From Bifidobacterium leontopitheci (GTDB taxonomy: Bacteria; Actinomycetota; Actinomycetes; Actinomycetales; Bifidobacteriaceae): DNA of 64,000 nt. A model generated the notes under the pieces. That model was not told the DNA's origin. It saw only the letters and a program-made list of their open reading frames with translations, and searched no databases. Below are positions 53,203 through 62,493 of the stretch, piece after piece; positions within the stretch are counted from its first letter, which is position 1, and the number at the start of each line of letters is the position of its first letter. Both the position numbers and the translations under genes were made by a program. Where the stretch lies: assembly GCF_009193355.1 (NCBI RefSeq), contig NZ_WBVT01000003.1, positions 78,490 through 142,489 on the forward strand, in the 5' to 3' direction.

Positions 53203-55908
53203 TCAGGCGATGTAGGCGATGGGCGCGCCCAGGTCGACGCCAGACCCGTCACGGCGCATATCCGGCTTCGGCAGCTCCACCGGCGCTCCGCCCTCGGTCG
53301 AGGCGTGCAGCGGGTACATGCCCGTCCACGCGAAGATCAGTGTGTTCTGCCCCTTGAGGAACCGCTGCGAGCGCACGCCGCCCGTGCCGCGCCCCTTTGT
53401 CGGATACATCTCCAACGGTGTCACCTTCGCGGCGCCGTTCTCGGTTCCGGCAAGCGCGTCCTTGTCGCCGGCGACCGTGAGCACGACCGCGCCGGACGCG
53501 GAGAACATGCCGTTCTCGCCTTCCTCGTACGTCCACGCGATCTTGCCGGCGGGGACGACGTTGAATGCCATGACCGTGCAATCGGCGGCCAGCCTGATTC
53601 CGGCCATGCCTCCCGCGGTCCTGCCCTGCGGGCGCACGTTGACGGCCTCGAACGTGAGCAGCGACGAGTCGGACGAGATGAACACCAGCCGGTCCTCGTC
53701 GGCCGCATCGGCGGCGAACAGGACGCTGTCGCCGTCCTTCAGGTCGATGACGCTCCACGAATCCATGGTGGTCGGCGACTCACGGTTCCAGCGTTTCACC
53801 ACGCCGCCGCGGGTGCCGATCGCCAACGGCGCGAGCTCGTTCACGCCTTCACCTGCCGCATCCGCCGGCTGTTCGACGCCATTGAGCGTGCCGGTCATCG
53901 CGATGGCGGTCACTACGTGCTCGCCGGGCACGGGATCCGTGCTCTCGGTCATCCCCAGCAGTTCGTCCGCGCGGATGCCGCCGGTCGCGCTGACCGTGGA
54001 ATCCACCGCCACATCAGGCAGCTCCACCACATGCGCCAGCACGAGGCGCCCCGCCGAAGTGATCAGACCATACGAGGATCGTGTGGACGTGCGGAACATC
54101 GAGACGATCTGGTCGTCCTTCGTCCGCCGGTCGGTCGCCGATCGTGTCTGCCACACGTCCATCGCGGCGGGCGACGTGCGTGCGATGAGGCCGGACGCGC
54201 TGAGCATCACCACGCACGGCTTGTCGTCGATCTGCAATGCGGTCGCGGTCGCGTTCTCCTCGCCGGCCTTCTTCGCCGCCGCCGCTGCCGCTGCAACGTC
54301 CGCCGCCGCGGAGGAGACCGTCTGTGCCTCCGCCGCGGCGCGAATCGCCGTGGCCGACGCCTCGTCGTCGCCGTGCGCGACGACGGGCGCGAGCGAGCCG
54401 TCGGGGTTCTCGTCGAGCAGCACCGTGCGCCGCGGCGTCCCGTACTGTTCGACGGCCTTGTCCATTTCGTTGACGACCACGCGGTCCAGCTCCTCGGCGG
54501 AGGCGAGGATGTGTTCGAGCTCCTCGATACGGCGTTTGAGGTCGTCGCGCTCCGCCTCAAGCTCGATGCGGCTCATGCGCGTGAGCCGGCGCAGCCGCAG
54601 GTCGAGAATGTACTGCGATTGGATCTCGTCCAGGTCGAACACGGCCATCAGCCGGCTTTTCGCGGTGTCGGCGTCGTCCGAGGATCGGATCACCTGGATC
54701 ACCTCGTCGATGTCGAGCAGCGCCAGCAGCAGGCCCTCGACCAGATGCAGGCGTTCCTGCGCCTTCTTGCGGCGGAACTCGCTGCGACGGCGCACCACCA
54801 CGCGGCGATGGTCGATCCACACCTGCAGCAGCTCCTTCAGCCCCATGGTGTGCGGTCGCCCGTCGACCAGCGCCACGTTGTTCATCGTGAAGTTGTCCTG
54901 CAGCGGCGTGTGCCTGAACAGCTGAGCCAGCACGGCGTTCGGGTCGAAGCCGGTCTTGATCTCGATGACCAGACGGGTGCCGTTATGACGGTCGGTCAGG
55001 TCGATCGCCCCGGAGATGCCCTCCAGCTTGCGGTTCTTCACCCCTTCGGAGATGCGTTCCAGCACACGTTCAGGGCCGACCATGAACGGAAGCTCGGTCA
55101 CGACGATCGCCTTCTTGCGCGCGGTCACGTTCTCGAAATGCGTGGCGGAACGCGTGGTGAGCGTGCCGCGGCCCGTCTCGTACGCTTCGCGGATGCCGGA
55201 ACGTCCGATGATGATGCCGCCGCCCGGCCAGTCCGGCCCGGGCACGTACTGCATGAGCTCCTCCAGACTCGACTGGGGATGCTTCATGAGGTGCTTTGCC
55301 GCCGCGACCACCTCGCCGAGATTATGCGTCGCCATGTTCGTGGCCATGCCGACCGCGATGCCGGATCCGCCGTTGACCAGCAGGTTCGGGATTGCCGCCG
55401 GCAGCACGGTCGGCTCCTTGAGCTTGTTGTCGTAGTTCGGCGTGAAGTCGACCGTGTCCTCGTCGATGTCGGCGTTCATGCCGAGCGCGGCGGGCGCGAG
55501 CCTCGCCTCGGTGTATCGGGATGCCGCGGGGCCGTCGTCAAGCGAGCCGAAGTTGCCGTGGCCGTCCACCAGCGGCAGGCGCATGGCGAACGGCTGGGCG
55601 AGACGGACCATCGCCTCGTAGATGGCGGAGTCGCCGTGCGGATGCAGCTTGCCCATCACCTCGCCGACCACGCGCGCCGACTTCATGTAGGCGCGTTCCG
55701 GGGTCAGGTTCATCTGGCCCATCTGGTAGATGATGCGCCGCTGCACCGGTTTGAGCCCGTCGCGCGCGTCCGGCAGCGCACGGGCGTAGATCACCGAATA
55801 CGCGTATTCCAGGAACGACTTGCTCATCTCGTCGTTCAACGGCGTCTCGACGATATGCTCCTTGACCTCGCGCGGGTCGAAGGTCTGACGCGCGGTGCGA
55901 TGTGCCAT
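53203..55908 (-). CDS. parC: DNA topoisomerase IV/gyrase-type subunit A
   Basis: This is the DNA-cleaving subunit partnering the B subunit at 41.4 kb. The N-terminal winged helix has [30 protein letters not shown], and the active-site Tyr132 is in SRYTEARLA. The tower and coiled coil ([26 protein letters not shown]) follow, then a C-terminal beta-pinwheel. The canonical gyrase box QRRGGKG is absent and [12 protein letters not shown] stands in its place, which favours topo IV over gyrase. It has 901 residues from the ATG at 55908. A 60-residue Ala-rich insert lies near 550-610. Confidence 0.92.
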   Translation of the reverse strand: MAHRTARQTFDPREVKEHIVETPLNDEMSKSFLEYAYSVIYARALPDARDGLKPVQRRIIYQMGQMNLTPERAYMKSARVVGEVMGKLHPHGDSAIYEAMVRLAQPFAMRLPLVDGHGNFGSLDDGPAASRYTEARLAPAALGMNADIDEDTVDFTPNYDNKLKEPTVLPAAIPNLLVNGGSGIAVGMATNMATHNLGEVVAAAKHLMKHPQSSLEELMQYVPGPDWPGGGIIIGRSGIREAYETGRGTLTTRSATHFENVTARKKAIVVTELPFMVGPERVLERISEGVKNRKLEGISGAIDLTDRHNGTRLVIEIKTGFDPNAVLAQLFRHTPLQDNFTMNNVALVDGRPHTMGLKELLQVWIDHRRVVVRRRSEFRRKKAQERLHLVEGLLLALLDIDEVIQVIRSSDDADTAKSRLMAVFDLDEIQSQYILDLRLRRLTRMSRIELEAERDDLKRRIEELEHILASAEELDRVVVNEMDKAVEQYGTPRRTVLLDENPDGSLAPVVAHGDDEASATAIRAAAEAQTVSSAAADVAAAAAAAKKAGEENATATALQIDDKPCVVMLSASGLIARTSPAAMDVWQTRSATDRRTKDDQIVSMFRTSTRSSYGLITSAGRLVLAHVVELPDVAVDSTVSATGGIRADELLGMTESTDPVPGEHVVTAIAMTGTLNGVEQPADAAGEGVNELAPLAIGTRGGVVKRWNRESPTTMDSWSVIDLKDGDSVLFAADAADEDRLVFISSDSSLLTFEAVNVRPQGRTAGGMAGIRLAADCTVMAFNVVPAGKIAWTYEEGENGMFSASGAVVLTVAGDKDALAGTENGAAKVTPLEMYPTKGRGTGGVRSQRFLKGQNTLIFAWTGMYPLHASTEGGAPVELPKPDMRRDGSGVDLGAPIAYIA

Positions 55909-56145
55909 GAATGCCGCTCCCCATCTGTGCCGAATGTCTGCAGGATGACGGCCGCCTTGCGGTTCGCGCGCGGCCGTCACCGTCGTATCAGTCCATGTCG
56001 CCGCCCTGCCACGGCCGATGCGCGCGGGCGGGAAATGCCGAACATCCATGATAACCGACGTCCCGCCAACGGCCGTCACACGAAGCGGCGTCCGACAGTC
56101 GTCGCCCAAGCCGGCCGGCAGCCGTTTTCATGCGACGGTGATTGA

Positions 56146-57486
56146 ATGGGGAGTATGGATGCGCAGACGGAACACATGAAGCAGCTGCACGGCATCATAC
56201 CCACCGTGCGCTATGACGATGGATTCGGCAACGATGGATTCGACGCCGCCAAGACCGGGCATGACGGCGGCGAGACGGCCGGGTACGGCGATCGTGCGGC
56301 CGACTCGGGAATCGACCCCGCTGACCTGCCGCCGGCCGAGCTTCACCGTGACGGCCGCCTGCACCTGTCGTCCGTGCTGCCCGCGGTCAGCGCCGCGATC
56401 GGGCATCCGGTCGGCACCGCCATCCACCATGACCCCGCCCGGCTCAGGGACGCTCTGGGATTGCCCGAGGCCCGGTCGGCCATCGTCGTGCTCGTCGACG
56501 GGCTCGGATACTGGAACCTGCGGCTGCGCATCGGCCACTGCCCGTATATGCGTTCGCTGCTGCACGACAGCGCGAACCTCAGGCCGATATCCACGTGCGC
56601 GCCAAGCACCACGGTCGCGGCGATGGCCGCGTTCGGCACCGGAACGTGCCCGGGACTGACCGGCATGACCGGCTATACGCAACGCAACACGCGCACGGGG
56701 GAGCTGTCGCAGCTCATCCAGTTCAAGAACGCGATCGACCCGCATGAGCTGCAGCGCCAGCCCACGGTGTTCGAACGCCTGAGCGGCCAGGGCGTGCGCG
56801 TCACCAGTTGCGGACTGCCGAAGTTCGCCGGCTCGCCGCTTACCGAGGCGGCGCTGCGAGGTGCGCGGTACATCGGCGACATGCGGCCGTCCGCACGGGT
56901 GAAGGCGGCGGCGGAGGCGGCGCGCACGCCGGGGCTGACCTATCTGTACATCCGCGACGTCGACAAGACCGGCCATGCCGACGGCTGGGAGTCGCCGCAG
57001 TGGACCGCCGTCTTCGAACGGGTCGACGGGCAGCTCGGCCAGCTTGCGCGTCAGGCGCCGAAGGACACGCTGATCGTCATCGTCGCCGATCACGGCATGG
57101 TGTCGGCCGACCCTGCGGCCCGCGTCGACATCGCGCAGGAGCCGCAGCTGTCACGTGACGTGGCGCTGGTGGGAGGCGAGCCGCGTTCGGTGATGCTGTA
57201 TGCGCAGCCCGACGCCGATCCGGAGGACATCGCCGCACGCTGGCGCGACCGTCTCGGCGACATGGCGTTGGTGAGGACCCGCCGTCAGGCCATAGACCAG
57301 GGGATGTTCGGTCCCGTCGACCCACGCGTCGAGCCGATGATCGGGGACGTGCTCGTATCGGCGGCGCAGGGCACGACCATCGTCGATTCACGCATCCAGA
57401 CCGACAAGGCGACCCGGCTGCCGGGGGTCCACGGCTCGCAGACCGCGATGGAGATGGACATACCCTGCCTCATCGACCTCGTGTGA
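56146..57486 (+). CDS. Alkaline-phosphatase-superfamily phosphodiesterase
   Basis: This 446-residue metal-dependent phosphodiesterase or nucleotide pyrophosphatase has no recognised physiological substrate. The superfamily metal ligands are visible: VVLVDGLGYWN (first Asp), CAPSTTVAAMAAFGTG (Thr nucleophile), YIRDVDKTGHADGW (Asp and His), IVIVADHGMV (Asp-His) and GVHGSQT (last His). The first 70 or so residues are Asp/Gly-rich and likely flexible. The start is ATG at 56146; GGGGAG sits only 1 nt upstream, so the ATG at 56155 is possible. It is divergent from the topoisomerase A gene and convergent with sepH. Confidence 0.88.
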   Translation: MGSMDAQTEHMKQLHGIIPTVRYDDGFGNDGFDAAKTGHDGGETAGYGDRAADSGIDPADLPPAELHRDGRLHLSSVLPAVSAAIGHPVGTAIHHDPARLRDALGLPEARSAIVVLVDGLGYWNLRLRIGHCPYMRSLLHDSANLRPISTCAPSTTVAAMAAFGTGTCPGLTGMTGYTQRNTRTGELSQLIQFKNAIDPHELQRQPTVFERLSGQGVRVTSCGLPKFAGSPLTEAALRGARYIGDMRPSARVKAAAEAARTPGLTYLYIRDVDKTGHADGWESPQWTAVFERVDGQLGQLARQAPKDTLIVIVADHGMVSADPAARVDIAQEPQLSRDVALVGGEPRSVMLYAQPDADPEDIAARWRDRLGDMALVRTRRQAIDQGMFGPVDPRVEPMIGDVLVSAAQGTTIVDSRIQTDKATRLPGVHGSQTAMEMDIPCLIDLV

Positions 57487-57513
57487 GACGAGGCCGCCGG
57501 CTTATGGCGACCG

Positions 57514-58572
57514 TCATTCGCCGAACAGGATCTCGTCCCAGCTGGGAACGGCGGAACGTCCGGAGCGGCGTTTCGCCGGTTTCGCGTCCGCCTGAGCGGA
57601 TTCGGCCGTCTGTGTGCGCGGCGTCTCGCCTGCCGCGGCGGTCGAGCCTGCCGCGGCGGCAGGTTGGCCGGTCGCGGACATGCCGGTGGCCGAAGACGAC
57701 GCAGGGGCGACCGCCGTGCCTGACTGCGCGGCAAGCGGCAGTGCGCCGGTGCGGGGGATGTCTCCTCCTGACGGCTGGGATGCCGATGCCGGCTCCGGAG
57801 CGTCCAGCGGCGACGTCTCGCGTGGCAGGCGCGCCTCGGGCCGAGCCGCCGGCAGCGTCGGTTTCGGCGTGTTCCATGCGGAGACCGCACGTTCGATACG
57901 TGCCGAACGCACCGAATCGCCCGGCAGCGACACGGCCGCGGCAAAGTCGCCGGCGTCGGCCGCGGCGGCAGCGCCTTCGCGAGGCCCCGACGCCGCCCCC
58001 AGCAGCTTCTTGGCCGTCGGATTAAGGCAGACGACCGCGTTGTCATGCATGTTCCACGACCATTCGGCCCTCGCCTGACGGCCCGCCGATTCGAAGGACG
58101 CGGTGATGCGCCACGGCTCGAGCCCCCGGCGTGTCGCCTTCCAGGTGACCGACTCCATGCCGATGCCGGCGACCGCCAGCGTGCGTTCGATCACGTCGGC
58201 GAGGGTGCGTCCGCGGCTCTCCTTGGGCGCGGGCACGGTGAAGAACTGTTCGATGGCGTACTGCTTCTCCATCTCCACCGCCGAGGAGAAGCGGCGGACG
58301 AGCGCCTCGCTCAGATGGTAGCGCTCCGCCACGCGGGCGGGGTCGGCGCCAGCGCGGATGAGCGCCTGGATCTGCGAGATCGGCAGGGTGGCGGACGTCG
58401 TGGAGCTGGGAGCCGAACGGGACTCCTCGCGGATCTGCTTGGCTTCGAGAAGGGCGCGCTCGAGCGTTTCGTCGACGATGACGCAGAACCGCTGCTCGCC
58501 AGCCGAGAACACAAGTCGGCCCGTGTCGTCGACATGGTCGAATCGGGCTTGCATGAGCGGGTTCTCAGGCAT
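57514..58572 (-). CDS. sepH: Septation protein SepH (DUF3071)
   Basis: SepH is an actinobacterial FtsZ regulator that promotes FtsZ polymerisation and bundling. The N-terminal DUF3071 domain (about 8-170) includes ARFDHVDDTGRLVFSAGEQRFCVIVDE, a central HTH-like ISQIQALIRAGADPARVAERYHLSEALVRRFS, and WKATRRGLEPWRITASF. The C-terminal half is Ala/Pro/Ser-rich and disordered, with a conserved KRRSGRSAVPSWDEILFG end. Length is 352 residues from the ATG at 58572; a GTG two codons earlier is possible. It is divergent from the DUF4193 gene. Confidence 0.92.
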   Translation of the reverse strand: MPENPLMQARFDHVDDTGRLVFSAGEQRFCVIVDETLERALLEAKQIREESRSAPSSTTSATLPISQIQALIRAGADPARVAERYHLSEALVRRFSSAVEMEKQYAIEQFFTVPAPKESRGRTLADVIERTLAVAGIGMESVTWKATRRGLEPWRITASFESAGRQARAEWSWNMHDNAVVCLNPTAKKLLGAASGPREGAAAAADAGDFAAAVSLPGDSVRSARIERAVSAWNTPKPTLPAARPEARLPRETSPLDAPEPASASQPSGGDIPRTGALPLAAQSGTAVAPASSSATGMSATGQPAAAAGSTAAAGETPRTQTAESAQADAKPAKRRSGRSAVPSWDEILFGE

Positions 58573-58734
58573 GATCACACCACTTTCTGTGTAGGAATTG
58601 CCACTTCATTCTACTTGCTTCCATTGTGCCGCACGTGTCGTATTTTACGGGTATTTCGAGTCGTGTATCCTACGGCGTCAAAAGTCATGTTATTCTATGG
58701 CGCATAACGTGCCACCATCGGTGAAAGGATTGCA

Positions 58735-59028
58735 ATGGCTCAGGATTATGATTCCCCCCGCAACAAGGACGAGGACGAGGAATCGCTGCAGGCGCTCGGC
58801 AAGGGCTCGCGGAGCACTTCGAGCGACATGGACGACGACGAGAACGCCATCGCGGAGGACTACGAGCTGCCCGGCGCCGATCTGAGCAATGAGGACGCCT
58901 CGGTGACCGTCATCCCGATGCAGAACGACGAGTTCATCTGCTCCGAGTGCTTCCTGGTCAAGCACCGCAGCCAGCTCGCCTACGTCACGGACGACGGACA
59001 GCCGGTGTGCGAGGAGTGCGCCGCCTGA
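58735..59028 (+). CDS. DUF4193 zinc-ribbon-like protein
   Basis: This 97-residue acidic protein of unknown function is common next to dut and rel in actinobacteria. The N-terminal 50 residues are Asp/Glu-rich. The C-terminal half carries two CxxC pairs, ICSECFLVKHRSQLA and PVCEECAA, likely a small zinc site. GAAAGGA lies 8 nt before the ATG. Its stop overlaps the dut start by one base (TGATG), so the two are coupled. Confidence 0.88.
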   Translation: MAQDYDSPRNKDEDEESLQALGKGSRSTSSDMDDDENAIAEDYELPGADLSNEDASVTVIPMQNDEFICSECFLVKHRSQLAYVTDDGQPVCEECAA

Positions 59029-59507
59029 TGTCGTTCGACGAGACCTACAACGAGCCGGAATACACGGAAGTGCTCGTGCGCTCCCTCGACCCCGTCCATC
59101 CGGTCGAACTGCGCTACGCGCACGCCGGAGACGCCGGAGCGGACCTGACCTGCACCGAGGAAGTGACGCTCAAGCCGTTCCAACGCGCACTCGTGCCCAC
59201 GGGAATCGCCATCGCGCTGCCCGCGGGATATGTGGCGCTGGTCCATCCGCGTTCCGGCCTGGCCGTCAAGCAGGGCGTGACCGTGCTCAACGCGCCGGGC
59301 ACCATCGACGCGGGATACCGCGGCGAAATCAAGGTGCCGCTCATCAACCTCGACCCCGAGCATACCGTGGTGTTCCATCCCGGCGACCGCATCGCCCAGC
59401 TGGTCATCCAGCGTTATGTCGAGGCGCGCTTCGTGCCGGCGCAGACGTTGCCCGGCTCGGATCGCGCGGAACGCGGCTTCGGGTCGACCGGCGTCTCGTC
59501 GCACTGA
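59028..59507 (+). CDS. dut: Deoxyuridine 5'-triphosphate nucleotidohydrolase (dUTPase)
   Basis: Dut hydrolyses dUTP to dUMP and keeps uracil out of DNA. The trimeric dUTPase motifs are present in order: AGDAGADLTC (1), PRSGLAVKQGVTVLNAPGTIDAGYRGEIKVPLINL (2 and 3), GDRIAQLVIQRY (4) and the flexible GSDRAERGFGSTG P-loop-like end (5). The 159-residue length is normal. The ATG overlaps the DUF4193 stop. rel follows after about 150 nt. Confidence 0.95.
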   Translation: MSFDETYNEPEYTEVLVRSLDPVHPVELRYAHAGDAGADLTCTEEVTLKPFQRALVPTGIAIALPAGYVALVHPRSGLAVKQGVTVLNAPGTIDAGYRGEIKVPLINLDPEHTVVFHPGDRIAQLVIQRYVEARFVPAQTLPGSDRAERGFGSTGVSSH

Positions 59508-59656
59508 CGCGGGGTGCGGCCGGACGCCGGCGGCAAGACGCCGATGGTCCGGCGATATGGTCGGTCGAAAGAGCCGGCCGATATGGTCCGACGGCGTCGT
59601 TGTTCGCTCGACGCGGGTAGGATGTGAACCACACGATATGTCAGAGGGAGGCGGAG

Positions 59657-61987
59657 ATGGTCAACGACGAAGCCGAGCACAGCGCCGCCCGCATGCTTGG
59701 CTGTGAGATCAGCGGGGATCCGATGAACCCCCTGTTGCCGATCATGCAGGCGTGCCGGTCCCATCATCCCGGCGAGGACATGAGCATTCTGGACCGCGCG
59801 TACCGTCGAGCGGTCATCCAGCACTCCGCGCAACGCCGCAAATCCGGCGAGCCGTACATCATCCATCCGCTCGCGGTCGCGCAGATCCTCGCCGACCTCG
59901 GCATGGGTCCGCTCGTCGTGGCGGCAGGCCTGCTGCACGACACCGTTGAGGACACCGACTACACGCTCGACCAGTGCCGCGCCGAGTTCGGCGACACGGT
60001 CACCGGTCTGGTCGACGGCGTCACCAAGCTGAGCAAGATGGAGTACGGCGATTCCGCTCAGGCCGAGACCATCCGCAAGATGGTCGTCGCCATGAGCCGT
60101 GACGTGCGCGTGCTCGTCGTCAAACTCGCCGACCGCGTGCACAATGCGCGCACCTGGCGGTACGTCAAGTCGGCAAGCGCACAGAAGAAGGCCCGCGAGA
60201 CCCTCGACGTGTACGCGCCGCTCGCCAACCGGCTCGGCATGAACGCCATCAAGACGGAGCTCGAGGAGCTCAGCTTCAAGGTGCTCTACCCGAAGATCTA
60301 CAACGAGATCGTCGTGCTCGTGGCCCGCAGGGCCGGCCAGCGTGACGTCTATCTCAAGCAGATCCTGGCCGAGATCAACGAGGACCTCGACGAACAGCAC
60401 ATCAAGGCGTATGTGACCGGACGGCCGAAGGACTACTTCTCGATCTACCAGAAGATGATCGTGCGCGGCCACGATTTCTCGAACATCTACGATCTGGTCG
60501 GCGTGCGCATCATCGTCGACACGATTCAGGACTGCTATGCGGCGCTCGGCGCCGTGCACGCGCGGTGGAGCCCGGTGCCTGGCCGGTTCAAGGACTACAT
60601 CGCCATGCCGAAGCTCAACATGTACCAGTCGCTGCACACCACGGTGGTCGGCCCCGGCGGCAAGCCGGTGGAGATTCAGATCCGCACGTGGGACATGCAC
60701 CGGCGCGCCGAGTTCGGCATCGCCGCGCACTGGAAGTACAAGGAGAACGGCCAGGCCGGCCGTGCGCTCAGCTCGCCGGACAAGTCCGACCGCAAGCGCG
60801 AGGGCTCCGAAAACCAGGAGCTGAGCGAGGCGGACAACCTCAAATGGATTCAGCAGCTGGCCGACTGGACCAGCGAGACGCCGGACTCCAACGAGTTCCT
60901 CGGCTCGCTCAAGGAGGACCTCGGCGCCGCCGAAGTGTACGTGTTCACGCCGAAAGGCAAGATCGTCTCGCTGCCGGCCAACGCCACGCCCGTCGACTTC
61001 GCCTACGCCGTGCACACCGAGGTCGGCCACCGCACGATGGGCGCGCGCGTCAACGGGCGTCTCGTCCCGCTCGACACCAAGCTGGAGAACGGCGACACCG
61101 TCGAGGTGCTCACCTCCAAGTCCGACAACGCCGGTCCGTCGCGCGACTGGCTCAGCTTCGTCAAAAGCCCCAAGGCGCGCAACAAGATACGCCAGTGGTT
61201 CAGCAAGGAACGCCGCACCGAGGCCATCGAGGAGGGCCGCGACGAACTGACGCGCGCCATGCGCAAGCGCAACCTGCCGATCGCCACGCTGCTCACCGCG
61301 CAGGCGCTCGTCGGCGTGGCGGACGAGCTCAACATCGCCAACCCTGACGCCCTGTTCGCCGCCATCGGCGACGGGCAGATCTCCACGCAGAACGTCATCG
61401 CGCATCTGGTCAAGGACGCGGGCAGCGACGAGGTCGACGAGGAGGTCGAGCAGGAGGCGCTGCCGCTGCGCGCGGTCGAAAGCGCCCGCCGCAAGACCAA
61501 TTCGCTCGGCGTGTCGGTCAAGGGCGTGGACGACGTGTGGGTCAAGCTCGCCCGCTGCTGCATGCCGGTGCCCGGCGACCGCATCGCCGGCTTCATCACG
61601 CGCAACCAAGGCGTGTCCGTGCACCGCACCGACTGCCAGAACATGATCGACCTGCAGCGCAAGCAGCCGGAACGGTGCGTCGACGTGCAGTGGACCAGCA
61701 CCAAGGGCCTGTTCATGGTCAAGATCCAGGTGGAGGCGCTTGACCGTCAGCATCTGCTGAGCGACGTGACGCGCGTGCTCGCCGACCATGGTGTGAACAT
61801 CCTCTCCGGCTCGCAGACCACCGGCTCGGATCGCGTGGCCATCAGCCAGTTCAGCTTCGAGATGGCCGATCCGCAGCATCTGAACCGTCTGCTCGCAGCC
61901 GTGCGCAAGATCGACGGCGTGTTCGACGTCTACCGCGTCACCGGCGCAAAGGATTCCGCCGTGCCGCGTCTGCGCAAGATGAAGTAG
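59657..61987 (+). CDS. rel: Bifunctional (p)ppGpp synthetase/hydrolase Rel
   Basis: This long RSH enzyme both makes and degrades (p)ppGpp in the stringent response. In 776 residues the N-terminal HD hydrolase has His94/Asp95 (LLHDTVED), the synthetase has RFKDYIAMPKLNMYQSLHTTV and EIQIRTWDMHRRAEFGIAAHWKYKE, the TGS domain has VYVFTPKGKIVSLPANATPVDFAYAVH, a zinc-finger region has ARCCMPVPGDRI and TDC, and a C-terminal ACT domain ends it. Both catalytic domains look intact. GAGGGAGG precedes the ATG at 59657. The first unit of the left hairpin array forms its terminator. Confidence 0.97.
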   Translation: MVNDEAEHSAARMLGCEISGDPMNPLLPIMQACRSHHPGEDMSILDRAYRRAVIQHSAQRRKSGEPYIIHPLAVAQILADLGMGPLVVAAGLLHDTVEDTDYTLDQCRAEFGDTVTGLVDGVTKLSKMEYGDSAQAETIRKMVVAMSRDVRVLVVKLADRVHNARTWRYVKSASAQKKARETLDVYAPLANRLGMNAIKTELEELSFKVLYPKIYNEIVVLVARRAGQRDVYLKQILAEINEDLDEQHIKAYVTGRPKDYFSIYQKMIVRGHDFSNIYDLVGVRIIVDTIQDCYAALGAVHARWSPVPGRFKDYIAMPKLNMYQSLHTTVVGPGGKPVEIQIRTWDMHRRAEFGIAAHWKYKENGQAGRALSSPDKSDRKREGSENQELSEADNLKWIQQLADWTSETPDSNEFLGSLKEDLGAAEVYVFTPKGKIVSLPANATPVDFAYAVHTEVGHRTMGARVNGRLVPLDTKLENGDTVEVLTSKSDNAGPSRDWLSFVKSPKARNKIRQWFSKERRTEAIEEGRDELTRAMRKRNLPIATLLTAQALVGVADELNIANPDALFAAIGDGQISTQNVIAHLVKDAGSDEVDEEVEQEALPLRAVESARRKTNSLGVSVKGVDDVWVKLARCCMPVPGDRIAGFITRNQGVSVHRTDCQNMIDLQRKQPERCVDVQWTSTKGLFMVKIQVEALDRQHLLSDVTRVLADHGVNILSGSQTTGSDRVAISQFSFEMADPQHLNRLLAAVRKIDGVFDVYRVTGAKDSAVPRLRKMK

Positions 61988-62055
61988 CCGTGTGCTTCCC
62001 GGCAGTCTCGCGGCCAATCCGACGGCTACAGTCCGCCAGTTTGCCGGTCCTTCAT

Positions 62056-62379
62056 GACCGACCGTACCCGTAGCCAACACTCGGGTACGGTCGGTTTGTT
62101 TTTCGTGACGGACCGTACCCGAACCGTATACTGCGGGTACGTTTGGTTGGGATTTATTGACGGAACGTACTCGAACGGTGGTCTACGAGTACGGTCGGTT
62201 GGGAAAAGATGACGGACCGTACCCGTGGAAACTGTTTGAGTACGGTCGGTCGAGAGTTTTGAACGGACCGTACCCGAACCGTCTGCTACGGGTACGTTCG
62301 GTTGGGATTTATTGACGGAACGTACTCGTAGAAGCGGCCTGAGTACGGTTCGTTGTGAATTTTGGACGAATCGCACTCG
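62056..62379. repeat. Left hairpin-repeat array, 7 units, 51-52 bp period
   Basis: Seven units start at 62056, 62107, 62159, 62211, 62262, 62314 and 62365. Each has a 15-nt left arm like GACGGACCGTACCCG, an 11-12 nt variable loop, a partly complementary right arm like CGGGTACGGTCGGTT, and a linker of about 10 nt. The core CGTAC(C/T)CG ... CG(A/G)GTACG is most conserved, and all units point the same way. The last unit is decayed: only its left arm is clear (GACGAATCGCACTCG). Reading frames through the array exist but the period is not a multiple of three, so coding is unlikely. Confidence 0.9.
62057..62095 (+). terminator. Intrinsic terminator of rel (first array unit)
   Basis: A perfect 14-bp stem (ACCGACCGTACCCG at 62057-62070 with 62082-62095) has an 11-nt loop and is followed by TTGTTTTT, a clear T-tract. 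It lies 69 nt after the rel stop. Confidence 0.85.
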
Positions 62380-62480
62380 GAAAGTCACTTTTTGGCGCGC
62401 GACACGCCGATAAACCTCGAAAAGGCATAAGCTCCGACCACATTACCCCGTTCGACTTGAACCAGAGACGCCGCTGTCGA

Positions 62481-62486
62481 TAGCGT
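62481..62486 (+). promoter_or_regulatory. Putative -10 box for leaderless AbiEi/DUF559-like gene
   Basis: TAGCGT ends 7 nt before the ATG at 62494. TTGAAC lies about 20 bp upstream as a possible -35. No Shine-Dalgarno is seen. Confidence 0.4.
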
Positions 62487-62493
62487 GCCATAC

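Noticed and set aside
62026..62388. Open frames through the left and right repeat arrays (also 63187-63639 minus, 63500-63775 plus)
   Set aside because: The repeat period of 51-53 bp does not keep frame, both strands are open, and the peptides are repeat-derived with no domain.
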